The notes under the pieces were generated by a model that ran no database searches, was not told the DNA's origin, and saw only the letters and a program-made list of their open reading frames with translations. A program made the position numbers and the translations under genes. From Spongilla lacustris (taxonomy: Eukaryota > Porifera > Demospongiae > Spongillida > Spongillidae), in the NCBI GenBank assembly GCA_949361645.1, contig OX442415.1, positions 28,996,562 to 29,060,561 on the forward strand: DNA of 64,000 nt, given 5' to 3'. This document shows positions 12,486 to 24,844 of this stretch, piece by piece (within the stretch, counting starts at the first letter, position 1; each line of letters starts with the position of its first letter).

Positions 12486-12784
12486 TGTCACAGGCATGTG
12501 GGTCCCCCCCCCATTTTGGGTCCGGGGGGACCCATATGCCTAGGCAACTGGGTCCCCCCCGGACCCAGTTGCCTAGGCATCTGAGTCCCCCCGGATCGAG
12601 ATGCCTAGATGTTCAAAATTAATTATCCCGGACCCAAACGCCTAGGCAGCCTGGTCCCCCCCGGACCCAGCTGCCTGTCAACAAAAACTATATTTATATA
12701 AATACTGAACAGAGAAGGCATATATGCTTTGTGACAGATATAGTATTACCTGAGCGCATGCGCTGAAGAAAGTATCCTAGCAAC

Positions 12785-15700
12785 TTGAGCACGTGTCTTA
12801 AAAATGCATCCAAAAACCTGTACAACGTCCAGAACTATCTAATGGATGGCTCATATCCTTCCAGTGCTACAGAGGATTTGAAGCGCCTGATTCGCAAAAG
12901 GTCTAAGGATTTTGTTATCCGCGAAGGGGTGATGCTGTACAAAAAAAAAGAAGCTACATTGCGAGAAGATTGTGTTGTTGGACATTACAGATAGAAGGAG
13001 AGCCTTTGATGAATGCCATGCTTCGGCAAGTGGTGGGCACCAAGGAAGAGACCGTACGGAGGGGAAAATGAAAACCTACTACTGGCCAAATATGTCGATC
13101 GATATTCGCCGATGGGTTAGTTCATTTATATAAGGCTTATTAATGTATGCGATTATCCTTATTGCTGATTTTTTAAAAAATGTAATTCTCGGTGGCAGAT
13201 ATCAGAATGTGATTCTTGCCAAAGAACAAACCCATCAATTAAAAGCCCTAGTTTGGATTTGCAGCCAATTCCTGTGACTGGGTTATGGAACTTAATTATG
13301 GGGGGTTGATATCATAGGACCACTACACCTAACAACGTGTGGAAACCGCTACATTGTTGTAGCAACTGACTATTTCTCAAAGTGGCCTGAAGCATGTGCA
13401 TTGCCAAACAAGAATGCCACCAGTGTTGCAAATTTTTTGTACTCCTTGTACTGCCGCTATGGGGCTGGTGATATTATTACTGACCAAGGACGGGAATTCG
13501 TTAACCAGGTACAAATTCAAACAAATACATATATTCATGGCTGGATATTTTTCAATGACATGTAGATTGTTGATGTTCTATGCAAAACATTCAAAATGGA
13601 CCACAGGATTACATCAGCATATCATCCACAATCCAATGGGTTATGTGAAAGGATGAATCAGACTATAATCCGGTTAGATAATATCTTTGCACAGTCATAA
13701 CTACTATCTATCTTATACATGCATGTACCACAGATCATTGCAGAAAGTTGTTGATGACCAATGTGATAAATGGGATCAGGCTTTAGAATCTGTCTTATTT
13801 GCAATTCGTACATCAGTCCAGGCATCTAGCAAATATTCACCTTATGAAGTTGCATTTGGAAGAAAAGTCACCTTTCCTCTTGAACATGTAATGCAAGTTC
13901 ACAGGACTGTATCCAGCTTGAATGAGACTGCTCTTGAAGCATTGTACAAGCAACTACAAGAAAACAGGGCTAAGTTGACAATAAAGGTAAAAGTTTTTAT
14001 TTGCATTTCTGACTAATTGTATACACTTTTAATCATGGCAGGCTAAAGAAAACATCACAATTGCACAGACGAAACAAGTTGTTTTGCATAGGAAACGTCA
14101 TGCAGCCGGGAAGACAGCATCCACTATAAAAGTTGGGTATCTTGTACTTTTAAGAAACAGGAGGCAGGCTGGCAGAAAAGGAAATAAGTTAGATAGAAGA
14201 TATCTGGGGCCATATACGGTTGAAACAATATCAACAAAGGGACAGGTTTTTTTTTTTTCATAAGCCATAAGATATTGTTCTCTACATATAAAGGTGACCC
14301 TTAAAAATAAGAAAGGATCTATTCTTAAAGTGAAGCAATCAATCAGAAACATCAAGATATACAAAGCTACTGCATCCAATTCCAGCTCCATGGACCCAGA
14401 AAGTTAACTGATATCCATATTACATAATGAAGCAACAAAGTTTACTAATGCATGTGGGGTAATTCGTTCTACCCTAAGCATGAAAATATAGACATAAACA
14501 ATGTGTGTCTCCCTAGTTGATTTGGCAGCCAGAAATCATTACATCTCTTTCCTCTTCCCTGTACAGGGATTTCTGCTTTGACAGATGGTATGGAAGTAGA
14601 CAAGGGAGGCCCCACTGGTGATACAGGAAGTTCTGATTTGGCAGATGGTATGGAAATAGACAAGTGCCGGGGAGGGTCCACAGGTGATACAAGAAGTTCT
14701 AAATTGACAGATGGTTTGGAAGTAGAAAAGGGAAAAGGAGGCTCCACAGGTGATACAAGAAGTTCTGATTTGACAGATGGTAATGAAGCAGAAAAGGGAA
14801 AAGCAAGCTCCACAGGACGTTCTGGTTCTCACAAGGAAAAAGGTGGATGCTCTTACCACACTACTGAGTCTCAAGATCTAAGTTAGTATTTTTAAAAATA
14901 AATATATGGTACATGTATAATGTATATGCAATTGTAAAAGGGAAAGAGCTGTGCTCACCTACATTGTACCAGCTGATGAATGAGCCTCATAGTGGCAATG
15001 AGACTGAAAGACGTACCATTATGCTGCAAAACATTGAACATTATGGCCTGAAACTACGATGCAATGTCCTTGGAGATGGAAACTGTCTTTTTTCTGCTGT
15101 TTGTGACCAACTGGTTCAGTTGAAAATCACACGAAAACGACACAATGTATTACGGAAGGAAGTGGTTGAGTTCATGGCCCATAATCCTTACACTGTAAGT
15201 TAACTTCTTGCTGTGTACAAATAAGTTCATATCATTGCCTATTTAAACTACTGTAGTCAGATGGAACACATTTGTCACATTTCATTACTACATCATCATG
15301 GAAAGCCTACTTAACTGAAATGTCACAGCCTGGGACGTGGGGAAATCACCTTGAGCTGCAAGTTGTTGCTTCAATGATGCGTGTTGTTATATGTGTCATT
15401 ACTGACACTAGCAATCCAGACAGATGTATTATTTGGTTGTATCCAGATGAGTCTAGTGATGGACCTATATTATTGCTTGGATGTCAAATGGGGCACCATT
15501 ATTTCAGTCTAGCACCTATTGATCTGCAGAGCACAGTTATGAAGGCTCCGTGTAGAAATAGCACTCAGAGCTTAGGTAATAATTCAGGTATGAGTGTAAT
15601 ATAACGCCATAACGTTATTAATTTCATGTACAGGTATAATGAGAGCATCATTAGATGGATACAAATTGAATATGACACACAAATGTTTTGTATCTTATTC

Positions 15701-17851
15701 AGATATTATGATAAAGGATACTCAAGGAAGACATTGTGTTACAACAAATGAGTTTAAAGATGTATTGCAGGGATCTCAAATAGGAGATGGAGTTAAGCAA
15801 TACTGTTTAACGCTACAGTTACTTGACTGAGTTCACCTTTTAGGTAATCAACTATTTCTTCCATGTGCTTAAGAGTAACCATTCAGCAGTATGCTAAATA
15901 GTGTATTATAGTTGCATCATCATACTTCTTTTAAATAGCAGGCCATGGCTTTTGGAAGCCAGATAAAGTGCCTTAGTTCGTTTGTCTTCACAATGTTGTC
16001 AAGAGATAAATACACATCGCCATTCAAGGTACATGCAGATAAAAGTCATTTAAACTGAAATCTTCTGTGTGAAATTGTGTGCAGAACGAAGGAATGTTTG
16101 ATCTCTATGTCTTTATGCCCAGCCATACCCCTGGACACTGGTGTCTTGTGGTAATTATAGTATAACATTCAAATTTGATGTTATAGCTTCATATTCATAT
16201 ATACATGTAGGTGATTGATATTTCAAAGCAGTCAGTCTCCGTGTATGATTCATTTTATGACACAATTCAAGGGAATGCTACAGCTCTTATAAGGTGCAGT
16301 CATATAATGATTTTCATGTAATAATAATTATGTATATTAAAACAATTTTATAAGGCAAGAGTATTTCAATCAGTACTCTGATAGTGTGGATATGGTGAAA
16401 TGGCGATTTGAAAAGTTCACCGTAAGCTGTGTATTTTTTTTGTTCAATTAATGTGTATTTTGTGGCTAAATGTTAGGACCCAAAACTGCAACAGAGGGGT
16501 TCCTCAGACTGTGGAGTTTTTATTTGCAAGGTACTGTATAACTAACTGCATGTACATAGAACATAGAACTGAATTGGTTTCAATTTTAGTTTGCAGACTG
16601 CATAGCAAATAATCAAACACTGTCTTTTGAAGTAAGTTTTCGAAAACTTGATTAGCATTATTAATTAATACAAGCCTACAGACATCAAGCGCAGCAATGC
16701 GCTCATGGTTAGCTGCAACACTCGTTGAAAGGTGATTATAGTAGTAACTTATGCTGACCCTGCAATTATATTGCCTCTTATGTGTATTTAGTTCCTCTGT
16801 AAGCAGCAATATAGTGAAGATAGTTTTGGAAGATTGCAAATATAGTCTGTCACAAGACATAAAAGTTCATCTTGAAAAGGTAAAGCAAGAAATGATTGCA
16901 TCATATATGAGCAATACCAGATTGCTTTCTTCTAACCAGACTGTGTTTGCACCAAAAAGGGTACACTGTAGTGCTAGTGATGAGCTAGCTGGAGGTAGTG
17001 TAAATCAAGTGTAAGTGCTGAAGAATAAAATTGTACATACACCTCAGATGGTTGCTATAGTTACAAAGACCTGCTTCCAAAGTTTCAATCAAAACCTATC
17101 ATGGATGTTAGCCCTATTGAACTTCTGCCTCTTATGTGTACTTATGAGAAAGAAGCGAAGAAACTTAAACTATGGAAGAAGCCCATTCCTTTGTATGTGG
17201 ATAGGTAGATGTACTATTTTGTCCCCTTGTACTTATTCACGAAACAATCCAAATATTTCCCAGTGAAAATAACGTTTCTTTTGATGCACTGGTCAACATT
17301 TGCCATGAGAGTGAGGTTAGCTGTTAACAAATTATGTGTTTGATGTGTATATTACCATTGCAACTTTTTTTATAAAGGCCCATCTTCGAAAGATTTGCAA
17401 GAGTACAGTGGCATCATTCTTTAAATCAGTCTACATCAGGTTGAGTGAGGAGAAGATTTCTAAGGCTTTTCCACTTGTCTATCAGCATATTAAGTCACCT
17501 GACTACAGAAGCTTAAGGCACATCCTACATGTGTGGCCTATCAAGGATATTGATGGTATGTTGATGTAGAAAATAAAATTGTACAACTAAAATATGATCA
17601 ATTTTAGGTTGAAGCAGTGAAGCACTTTATGTATGGAATCAGCATTGATGAAGGCAACAAAGGGATACAAGCATTGACCTTAGCCTGGGATGTTCTTTAT
17701 CCAGAAGTATGCCGGTTTATGTTATTATTCAAATGTTATCAGCACTATTCCTTTATTTCTATAGCTGATGGCTGCATTAATAAAATTCCTGTATGCTGAG
17801 ATGAGCTATGAAGAAACAGTTGTGTATTACTTGAACCACATATTGTCATGA
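12785..17851 (+). CDS. Ginger1 transposase: integrase, GPY/F, OTU and Ulp1 protease domains, spliced, two frameshifts
   Basis: Start uncertain; an open frame runs from about 12,785. In order: an H2C2 zinc-binding region (FDECHAS...GHQG...C) at 12,990-13,215; the integrase core with VDIIGP, TDQGREF and NGLCERMN, giving D, D and E with 35 residues between the last two; a GPY/F module (RRYLGPYTVE) at 14,200; an about 27-residue linker repeated four times; an OTU protease domain (DGNCLFSAVCDQ at about 15,075, then GHHYFSL); a Ulp1/C48 protease (DGVKQYCLTLQLL, PGHWCLVVIDI, QRGSSDCGVFICK); and a C-terminal tail to a TGA at 17849. Exons with matching phases: 13734-13986, 14042-14245, 14294-14402, 14567-14881, 14941-15194, 15257-15597, 16085-16150, 16211-16293, 16355-16421, 16477-16530, 16590-16631, 16682-16731, 16792-17010. 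One-base frame shifts occur near 12,978 and in the G run 13300-13305, and a TGA at 15,829 precedes the rest of the Ulp1 domain, so this copy is probably inactive or the G-run indel is a sequencing error. Confidence 0.8.
14579..14815 (+). repeat. Coding tandem repeat in the transposase linker
   Basis: Four degenerate units of about 75-84 bp, each coding for LTDGMEVDKG..GSTGDTRSS-like sequence, lie between the GPY/F module and the OTU domain. The acidic/serine composition suggests a flexible linker. Unit boundaries start at CTTTGACAGATGGTATGGAA and its variants. Confidence 0.85.
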
Positions 17852-18128
17852 CCCATTGTCTGCAAGGCACATACATACATATATATATTGTATGGCGATC
17901 GTTTTTTTGTATGTTGCGTTACAAAGTGTATAACGGCTGACAGACGCTGGCTTACCATTGAGAAAGAAGCATCAAATGTGTCTATCGTATCAATTAAAAC
18001 CTGGTCGGTATCGGTGAATAAATAAAATGCATCAGGAAACTCGGTCCCCCCCCCTCCGCCCCCTACCCGGACCAAGATGCCTGGATGTTCAAATAATTAC
18101 CCGGACCCATATGCCTAGGCAATTGGGT

Positions 18129-18169
<41 letters not shown>

Positions 18170-18461
18170 CCAGTTGCCTAGGCATATGGGTCCCCCCGGA
18201 CCCAAAATGGGGGGGGGGACCCACATGCCTGTGACAACGGTCAGTAATTATGCTTGGCATGCGCGTATCAATAGAAATGGTTCATGAACGATATGGCAGA
18301 ACAAGTGTGAAAGAGCAGATTCAATTAACTAAAGTCTTTATTGCATCTGAGAAAGAGAATAGATTCAATCCTGGCTGGATCCATCCTCCATCTTCACAAT
18401 GAGTTTCAACTGGGAGAGAACTCGCTCGCAAGTGCAATCCACGCGATAACACCTAGCATGT

Positions 18462-18548
18462 CTCGTCCCCAGACCCACATTCGGCAGCAGCGGATGGTTA
18501 CATCACCACTACGCGAAAAGTGGCATTATCAGGCTGGGGACGAGACTA
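18462..18548. mobile_element. Short MITE with GTCTCGTCCCCAGACC ends
   Basis: TGTCTCGTCCCCAGACCC at the left is mirrored by GGCTGGGGACGAGACTA at the right, about 86 bp in total. The core CCCAGACC/GGTCTGGG in inverse pairs recurs at 24,720-24,844 and 42,755-42,812. Single ends are seen near 26,053, 39,642, 41,754, 51,452 and 57,844. Confidence 0.55.
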
Positions 18549-18762
18549 TGTCATGGTGAGGGGACAACTTAAAATGTTTCCATAACGGTAACCACATGTT
18601 GGTGACAGTCGGGTGTGCTGCAGCCTGCAGACTTCACCGCGCCATAGATAATACAGTACAGGTGGCTTATCCTCAAAGGTAATCCAGAAACAAAACGTTT
18701 CATTGGAGTGGTCTTTAAATGAAAAGTGCATATTAGTTACGCAATTTATTATTATTCAGTTA

Positions 18763-18778
18763 TGCACTTATCAATGCC

Positions 18779-18829
<51 letters not shown>

Positions 18830-20484
18830 TACGGGCAAGGGTCGGGGATTGACATCGCGTCATATCAAACTATACTGCGGTATGCTGTCAAATCCTCCCT
18901 ATCTAAGGGGTCGGGGTTTGACACACGATGAATTCGCGCGAGCACGGGCATATACATGTACAAGCCGCGGATGAAGCCAACATATATAGTAACACGCTCA
19001 TGCACCAATCGTTATCTGTAGAATGACGACTAGTAGCTGACGTCTCCGTTGCCTTCTATAGCCCCGTTTTGTTTTATTTATTTTAAAACTGATGTAGATG
19101 CGTTTGTCATACTTTTAAACTCGATGCTTAAAAGATAATAAAAATAGACAATCGATGCCAATATACAAGACAATTTTCACACGCAACAATGAGAGCAGAT
19201 ATATACATTTCTGATGTATATAGGTACATATTGCATGTGTCACATCAAAAGTCAGTCTCATCAGTCACTGTATGGGTTCTGTTGAGTTTGGCTGCTCCAC
19301 AATTTTTTCTATGTCTCTACAATTCACCTTCAGATACATCATTGGTAGCTGTATTGCAACCATATATCTAGTGTTTACTTTGTAGCTGAATTATTATATC
19401 TTCTGAGTATTTGCGATTGTTTTGCACAATTCCGAAAGGTACTGAGTTCTTCAAACAACAGAGGGAGGCATAATTGCATGCAGCTTGCATCCACAACGTT
19501 GAGTGATATATATAGCCATGCCCTTTGCAAACCCCTTCACAAGTTGGACAAGTGCTTCCCCATGGTCCTTCTGTAGGTGTGACTGTGAAGGTCTCCCTGA
19601 ACTTGGAGGCAGCTAGACGGTTACCCATATGGTTGTTGTAGACGCACGAATCATCTGCAAATGGATTTAAAAAGTACACATCTAACCTTTTTATCATATA
19701 AAAGCATGCATGTATGTACATCTGTGCAACCTACTGTACAGGTGTTTGCTGTGAAGACATTTTGTTGTTTATTAAAATCTCCTTCAGTACATGTACATTG
19801 TGGTCTCCCTTGTTTACGTAGATTATCTATAGTGTTTAGGTAGTATGGGTAAACTGAAGACCAATCACAAGATGTAGAATTTGCATTAATATCATTAGGG
19901 CTGGTAGAGACAAATATAATACAGCTTTATACTGTACAGCGTACTACATGCTAAATAAAAATGCACGCCATACATGACATGATATACGGCGCGGGGTATA
20001 ATATGAACTCACCGGCTGCGGCTGTGGTCTTGTTGAATCAGGAATGGTCCCCATGCAGCATCATGGTTGGTACTTGGCGTGCAGAACTATCATTTTAAAA
20101 CTCGCTCATACTTGCAACTGGACTAATGTCGTCCTGATGATTAACAAAGACCTTGTGATCACCCCACTGTTCTTCTAAATCTAAACCGCCGCCGAGAACG
20201 TATACGTCGCAGACGTTATATCAATAGGCAGTCCCTCCTGAGAACACTCAGTTTTGTCTTGCGCCATTGCATATTGCATGTACGATAGTACAGTATACAT
20301 GTACAAGTAATACGATATTACATATACAGTATACATGCATGTAGGCGTGGCTAAACGTCAAATCCCCTATCATGTCAAACTGCCCCTACCTACGCATAGC
20401 ACGCCTGTCAAATATTGTCAAATCCCCTCCTAATCCCGGCATCGCCCGTACGGGGGGAGGTACCGGGTGGCATTGATAAGTGCA
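18763..20484. mobile_element. Harbinger-like non-autonomous element (1,722 bp)
   Basis: Ends TGCACTTATCAATGCCACCC and its inverse GGGTGGCATTGATAAGTGCA are flanked by TTA on both sides (18760-18762 and 20485-20487), the TWA-type duplication known for PIF/Harbinger elements. Subterminal parts share CCCGTACGGGC and repeated TGTCAAATCCCC blocks in opposite orientations. The left TIR contains a C run of about 49 bases (18780-18828). No transposase is evident. It carries a spliced-looking gene fragment on the minus strand (19,368-19,900). Confidence 0.7.
19368..19900 (-). CDS. Two-exon gene fragment carried inside the Harbinger-like element
   Basis: On the minus strand exon A (19731-19900) follows a good acceptor (GTCTCTACCAG) and codes for a cysteine-containing segment with CDWSSVYPYYLNTIDNLRKQ and CTCTEGDFNK. 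It ends at a donor (TAG|GTTGCA). Exon B (19368-19654) follows TTTGCAG and joins in phase to read VDDSCVYNNHMGNRLAAS, then GPWGSTCPTCEGVCKGHG and ASLCCLKN, ending at TAG. Six or more cysteines in exon B suggest an extracellular domain; I do not recognise the family. Further upstream on the same strand (about 20,100-20,260) are open segments (GGGLDLEEQWGDHKVFVNHQ) that may be a 5' exon with a frameshift. It could be a captured host gene piece. Confidence 0.4.
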
Positions 20485-22173
20485 TTATGCTTAAATCATG
20501 CGCTTTTCCTAGTCTGGCTGTTCGCTGATGCAATTCATTGTCTGAATGAGGCATATAAGAGTTAGCAACTATAATAGAAGTGTCAATTATAGGATAGTGC
20601 ATCTAGGTAAAATATAGCCTTTCATCGTCCAAGCTTCCACAGTTCTGCCATGTTAACATTAACATTGCACACTAACTATTTTGTTAATCATATTCGTGAC
20701 ACATCGAATTGTATTTTTTAAAAATATGGCAAGGAATTTTTTTAAAGTTTACTATGTTGCATCGTTAGATGTGTATCACTGCAATGGTCAGTGCAATGAA
20801 TTTCTAATCAGCTGATCCATCTCTGTTGCACAAAATACCATATTTCACTCACAATGGACATCTGCTCATCAATCACAAATATAGAGCTGAGGTTAATGGT
20901 AGCATGTGATGGTGTGGCCATCTTGAGTGGAGCTGTTGCCATGGTGATGGTGCTATACCTGAAGCTATACCTGAAGCCAGTATATCGCTTACAGCTATAT
21001 CAGGTTGTGTCTTCAATTATATCATCAGTCATGTGGATCATTTGTGGTGGTTTTTACATGTACAAAGGCAACCTTTGCAGCAGTAACGCTTTGTGGGTAG
21101 TGATTATATATTTTCTGGCATTTTGGTTAGCCAATTTACTGTTCGTCTTAGCTCCCCTACACTGTTAAAAAAAGGGTGTTGCCACAACACCCTTAGGGGT
21201 GTTCGTACGCCTGTTTAGGAATAACACCCTATGGAGTGTTGTGGTAACCGCTCAAGGGTGTTAGAGCCAACACCCCTGAAGTGTAGCCAGAACACTCTAA
21301 TGGGTGTTGACACAGGTATCAATAGTTCGTGCATGCACCGTAATCTTACGATACAACATAAATTGATATTAATAAACTATACAACAACAGTTGATGATTT
21401 TAATAAAAAGTTGACAATAAATACAATCATACAACAAAACTATAAACATGTCTTTAGGGCCTATACGACGATCGAGTAGTCCTGGAGTGTTTCTTTGCAT
21501 CCTTCGGACACTAAACAAACGGAGAAAACACAACATATAATGGTCAGGTTCCAATATGAGACATGTCTAACCTTTTAAATTGAATCTTGGGTGCAGCCCT
21601 CAGTCCGACGATGGTTATGTTCGCTAAGCGGATCGGTGAGTCAATCGTACCGATTGTTAAGCTTACCTGGAAGGCTTGCTAGAGCCAGCGTGTCATATGA
21701 CCTTTGTAAGGTAAGGTAGGGCGTTATTTAGCGCGACAAGGTACTTACCTGCCTTATGCAGTGGCTCATTATAGTGAGGCAGCGCAGCGAGCGGTAGTAG
21801 CCGAATTTTCCTTAGCTAGACCGTATAAACAGGCATTTCGGTCCGATCGCGAACTGCTGTTCTCGATGAACTCTCTTCAAAGCGCTCAACTCGTCTTACT
21901 CAAATGCATCGCTCAACGCTGGAAGAAAACTAATACCTTACCAAACAGTCGGTACTTACTTACCTGTTCCTAAACAACAGAACGTGTTTCTAAAGGTCAC
22001 GCATGCGCAATGAAATATATTTTTAGCATGACCTTACATATTTATATATCACAATTGTGAATACACGTTGCCCAAATGTGAGGAAAGCTATACAGGACTT
22101 TTGAGTACATGTAGTTCCAATTGCAAAAAAGCGCACTTCTCTCAGAGTGTATTTGCTGTCCAACAGTATTTCT

Positions 22174-22325
22174 GTCTATGTGTGTATGTGTATGCACATG
22201 AAGCTATACACATACACACATGTGCATGTGTGTTAATGTGTGCATTGTGTGTGTGTGTGAATGTGTGTATATGTGTGAATATACATGTGTGTATGTGCAT
22301 GTGTACCATGTGTGTGTATGCAGGC
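22174..22325 (+). repeat. (TG)n-rich microsatellite
   Basis: Interrupted TG/CA dinucleotide tract (TGTGTATGTGTATGCACATG and similar). Open frames in it are composed of Cys-Val-Met or Thr-His and are not genes. Confidence 0.9.
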
Positions 22326-22914
22326 CTGTAGCCAGGGGGGTTGGTCAATCCCCCTTGTTTGATGCCTGATTGCGAGGGGACCCCCCTCCCCCACTTTTGT
22401 ATTTTATTTGGCTAAATGTGAGGCCCCCTCCCCCTTCCCAAACAGTCTTGCAGTCCTATTAATCGACGCTCCCCCCTGCGTGCGCATGTATGCATTGTGT
22501 GTGTGGGTGCATGTGTGTGCATGTATGCATTGTGTGTGTTGTGCATGTGTGTACATGGTACTGTTTAGAGAGCTAAACAGGTTTTAATGGGCACTAGTAA
22601 GTCCTGTGTACACGCGTAACCACATCACACTCAAACCTTATTTTTGTGATGTGGAGTAGTCTTAGATGGTGCTGGGCGATGGCCCCTTTGTTCGCTTATT
22701 GTTGTATAATCGGACGGCCAGCCTCTGGGTATGCATGTATATAAAGATGATGCGCAACTCCAGTGCATGCTGCTGGTCAACAGGTGCTGGAGAGCTTCAC
22801 CTTTCCCACCCTCCCCTCCACATGTATTTGTACTTTGCTGTATGATGCATTTCCTGGTCATATTCAATTACAGTAAGGCAGGGGGCGGAGCCCTGCGGGC
22901 TTGTCCCTACAAAG

Positions 22915-23110
22915 CCGGCTAGCCAAGCCTGGACCAGCGTTTTGGCTTGGTACACAGGTCACCCAGTTGGTGACCAGTGTCACCCTGGTGCCTGCAGACT
23001 TCCCCAACAATCCTGGATAGCCAAGCCTTGACCAGTGTCCTGGCTTTGGTACACAGGTCACCCGGTTGTGGTCAGCGGCACTAGCTGGTGCCACCACTGC
23101 CGGGGAGTTT
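22915..23110 (+). repeat. Tandem repeat of about 106 bp, two units
   Basis: The block AGCCAAGCCTGGACCAGCGT...TTGGTACACAGGTCACCC...CCTGCAGACTTCCCCAACAA is followed by a second copy with substitutions starting AGCCAAGCCTTGACCAGTGT. Nothing indicates coding function. Confidence 0.7.
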
Positions 23111-23216
23111 GGGTACAGGGACACAGGCTCGTGGGGTACTCCTGCCCCTTGCCCCCATTTGCTGCCAATCAGTCAACCAATGAACGTGTAGCTAGGAATT
23201 ATTAGGTTGATAATTA

Positions 23217-24020
23217 AGTGTATGTGTTTATTTGTGTATGCGTTTGCATTAGCAGCACATGTATGTGTGCATTGTGTGTGTTCATATGTGTGTTAGCATG
23301 TGTGTGTTGTGTATGTGTGTGTTGTGTATGTGTGTGTTGTGTATGTGTGTGCATGTGTGTGTGTATGTGTATGCATGTCTGTGTGTGTGTCGTGTATGTG
23401 TGTACATGTGTGTGTCATATGTGTGTATGTGTGCATGTGTGTATGTGTGTGTATGTGTGCATGTGTGTATGTGTGCATGTGTGTGTGCATGTGTGTAGGT
23501 GTGTATGTGCACATGTGTGTGCATGTGTGCGTACATGTGCATGTGTGTGCATGTGTGTGTATGTGTGTACATGTGCATGTGTGTGTACTGGTTTGCCCCT
23601 AATTTGACTAACCCACCCCCTGGTTTACACATGCCATGTAAAAATAATACTACATGGCATGCCATATAACAGTGCAGAGGGAAGATATTTATTCTTGCCC
23701 AACCCCTATATTTCTATATATTCTGAAACCCACCCCCTGTTGAAAATGTGTGTATGTGTGCATGTGTGTCAAGTGTGCACGTGTGTGTGCATGTTGGTGC
23801 ATGTGTGTGTATGTGTGCATGTGTGTATGTGTGCATGTGTGTATGTGTGCATGTGTGTATGTGTCCATGTTGTGTGTACAGTGTATGTTTTTATGCATAT
23901 GTATGTGTGCATGTGCATATGTGTGTGCATGTGTGTATGTATGTGTGCATGTGTGTGTATGTGTACATGTGTGTGTATGTGTGTTGTGTGTGTATCACTG
24001 TGTGTATGTATATGTGTACA
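23217..24020 (+). repeat. Long (TG)n/(GTAT) microsatellite, two blocks
   Basis: Two blocks (about 23,217-23,590 and 23,746-24,020) of TGTGTGTATGTGTGCATG-type repeats, separated by about 155 bp of unique sequence. All long open frames in these blocks are low-complexity. Confidence 0.95.
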
Positions 24021-24719
24021 TGGAACACACCTCAGTACTGATGGAACGAGGGAGAATACTAGTACAAAGAGTGTCCAAACCCCTGCCATTAAGGCCACAC
24101 AACAGTGTTCAGCAGCATTCATCCAGCATATTTCATTATTGTCTACTTGCTATCAGGACCTGCATGTGGTATAATGATATAGACATGTAGCCACATGACT
24201 GCATGAACACTTTTAGCATAAACCCAATATTCAAGCTGTGAAATATATATATTTTGAAATTAATATAGGCTATTTCCTTTCTATATGCACGTAAAAAAAT
24301 ACTTCAGTGTGAGTAGTGATGTATATATGCTCACAGGTCATTTTACTAGGGTGTGATCTAAATAGAATCCAAGTAGGCAACGCCATGCTACTTATTAACC
24401 TTGACTTCACTCTCAACACAAAGTGGCATGAACAAGCTTGCATCAAATTTGAAACTTAGTATAGGGCCTATGCATGCGTACTACAACACACTACTGATAG
24501 CGAAGCGCTAGCATGAGCACAGCGGTGCACATTGACGAACACTGCACACTAGCCTTCATAAGCACAGCGAGATTACACGCATGAATACGGTAATTGCTGC
24601 GCATGTTGAAAAGGCAACGTGTATACGCACTGCCCTAGTCTAGAAATCCACACCAATGCACGGGCCATGGCCATGCACCCTATCACCCTATGTTAGACAT
24701 TTTTAACTGGTATGTTGTG

Positions 24720-24844
24720 TAGTCTCGTACCCAGACCCACCATGACGTAAGCGTTTATCGCTTACAGTATAAACACCACCTGTCGTAGTGTTTATACTGT
24801 AAGCGATAAACGCTTACGTCATGGTGGGTCTGGGTACGAGACTA
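24720..24844. mobile_element. Perfect 57-bp-arm hairpin MITE with 9-10 bp duplication
   Basis: Arms 24720-24776 and 24788-24844 are exact inverse complements (TAGTCTCGTACCCAGACCCA ... GTATAAACAC) around an 11-base loop. The flanks are TATGTTGTG(T) at 24711 and again at 24845, a 9- or 10-bp target duplication as known for Mutator-type elements. No mismatch between arms implies a very recent origin or gene conversion. Nested in the 4-kb TA element. Confidence 0.85.

Larger units (their letters stand above)
12486..18236 (+). mobile_element. Complete Ginger1-type DNA transposon (5,751 bp)
   Basis: The left end starts TGTCACAGGCATGTGGGTCC and the right end is its inverse (ACCCACATGCCTGTGACA). The flanks are ACGG at 12482-12485 and ACGG at 18237-18240, a perfect 4-bp target duplication. 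Each end carries about 200 bp of subterminal palindromic blocks built on GGGTCC-G/C-run-GGACCC and TGCCTAGGCA. At the right end the palindrome centre has grown to a 37-base G run (18131-18167). Ginger1 elements are known for Gypsy-like integrases, TIRs and 4-bp duplications. The coding capacity inside agrees. A truncated right end of a related copy lies at 37,262-37,580. Confidence 0.92.

Noticed and set aside
21761..21973. 70-residue open frame inside the 4-kb TA element
   Set aside because: No homology recognised and too short to count as a transposase; no supporting exon signals.
23218..24190. Several 70-170 residue Cys-Val-Met-rich open frames
   Set aside because: Produced by TG/GTAT microsatellites in all frames; not protein-like.
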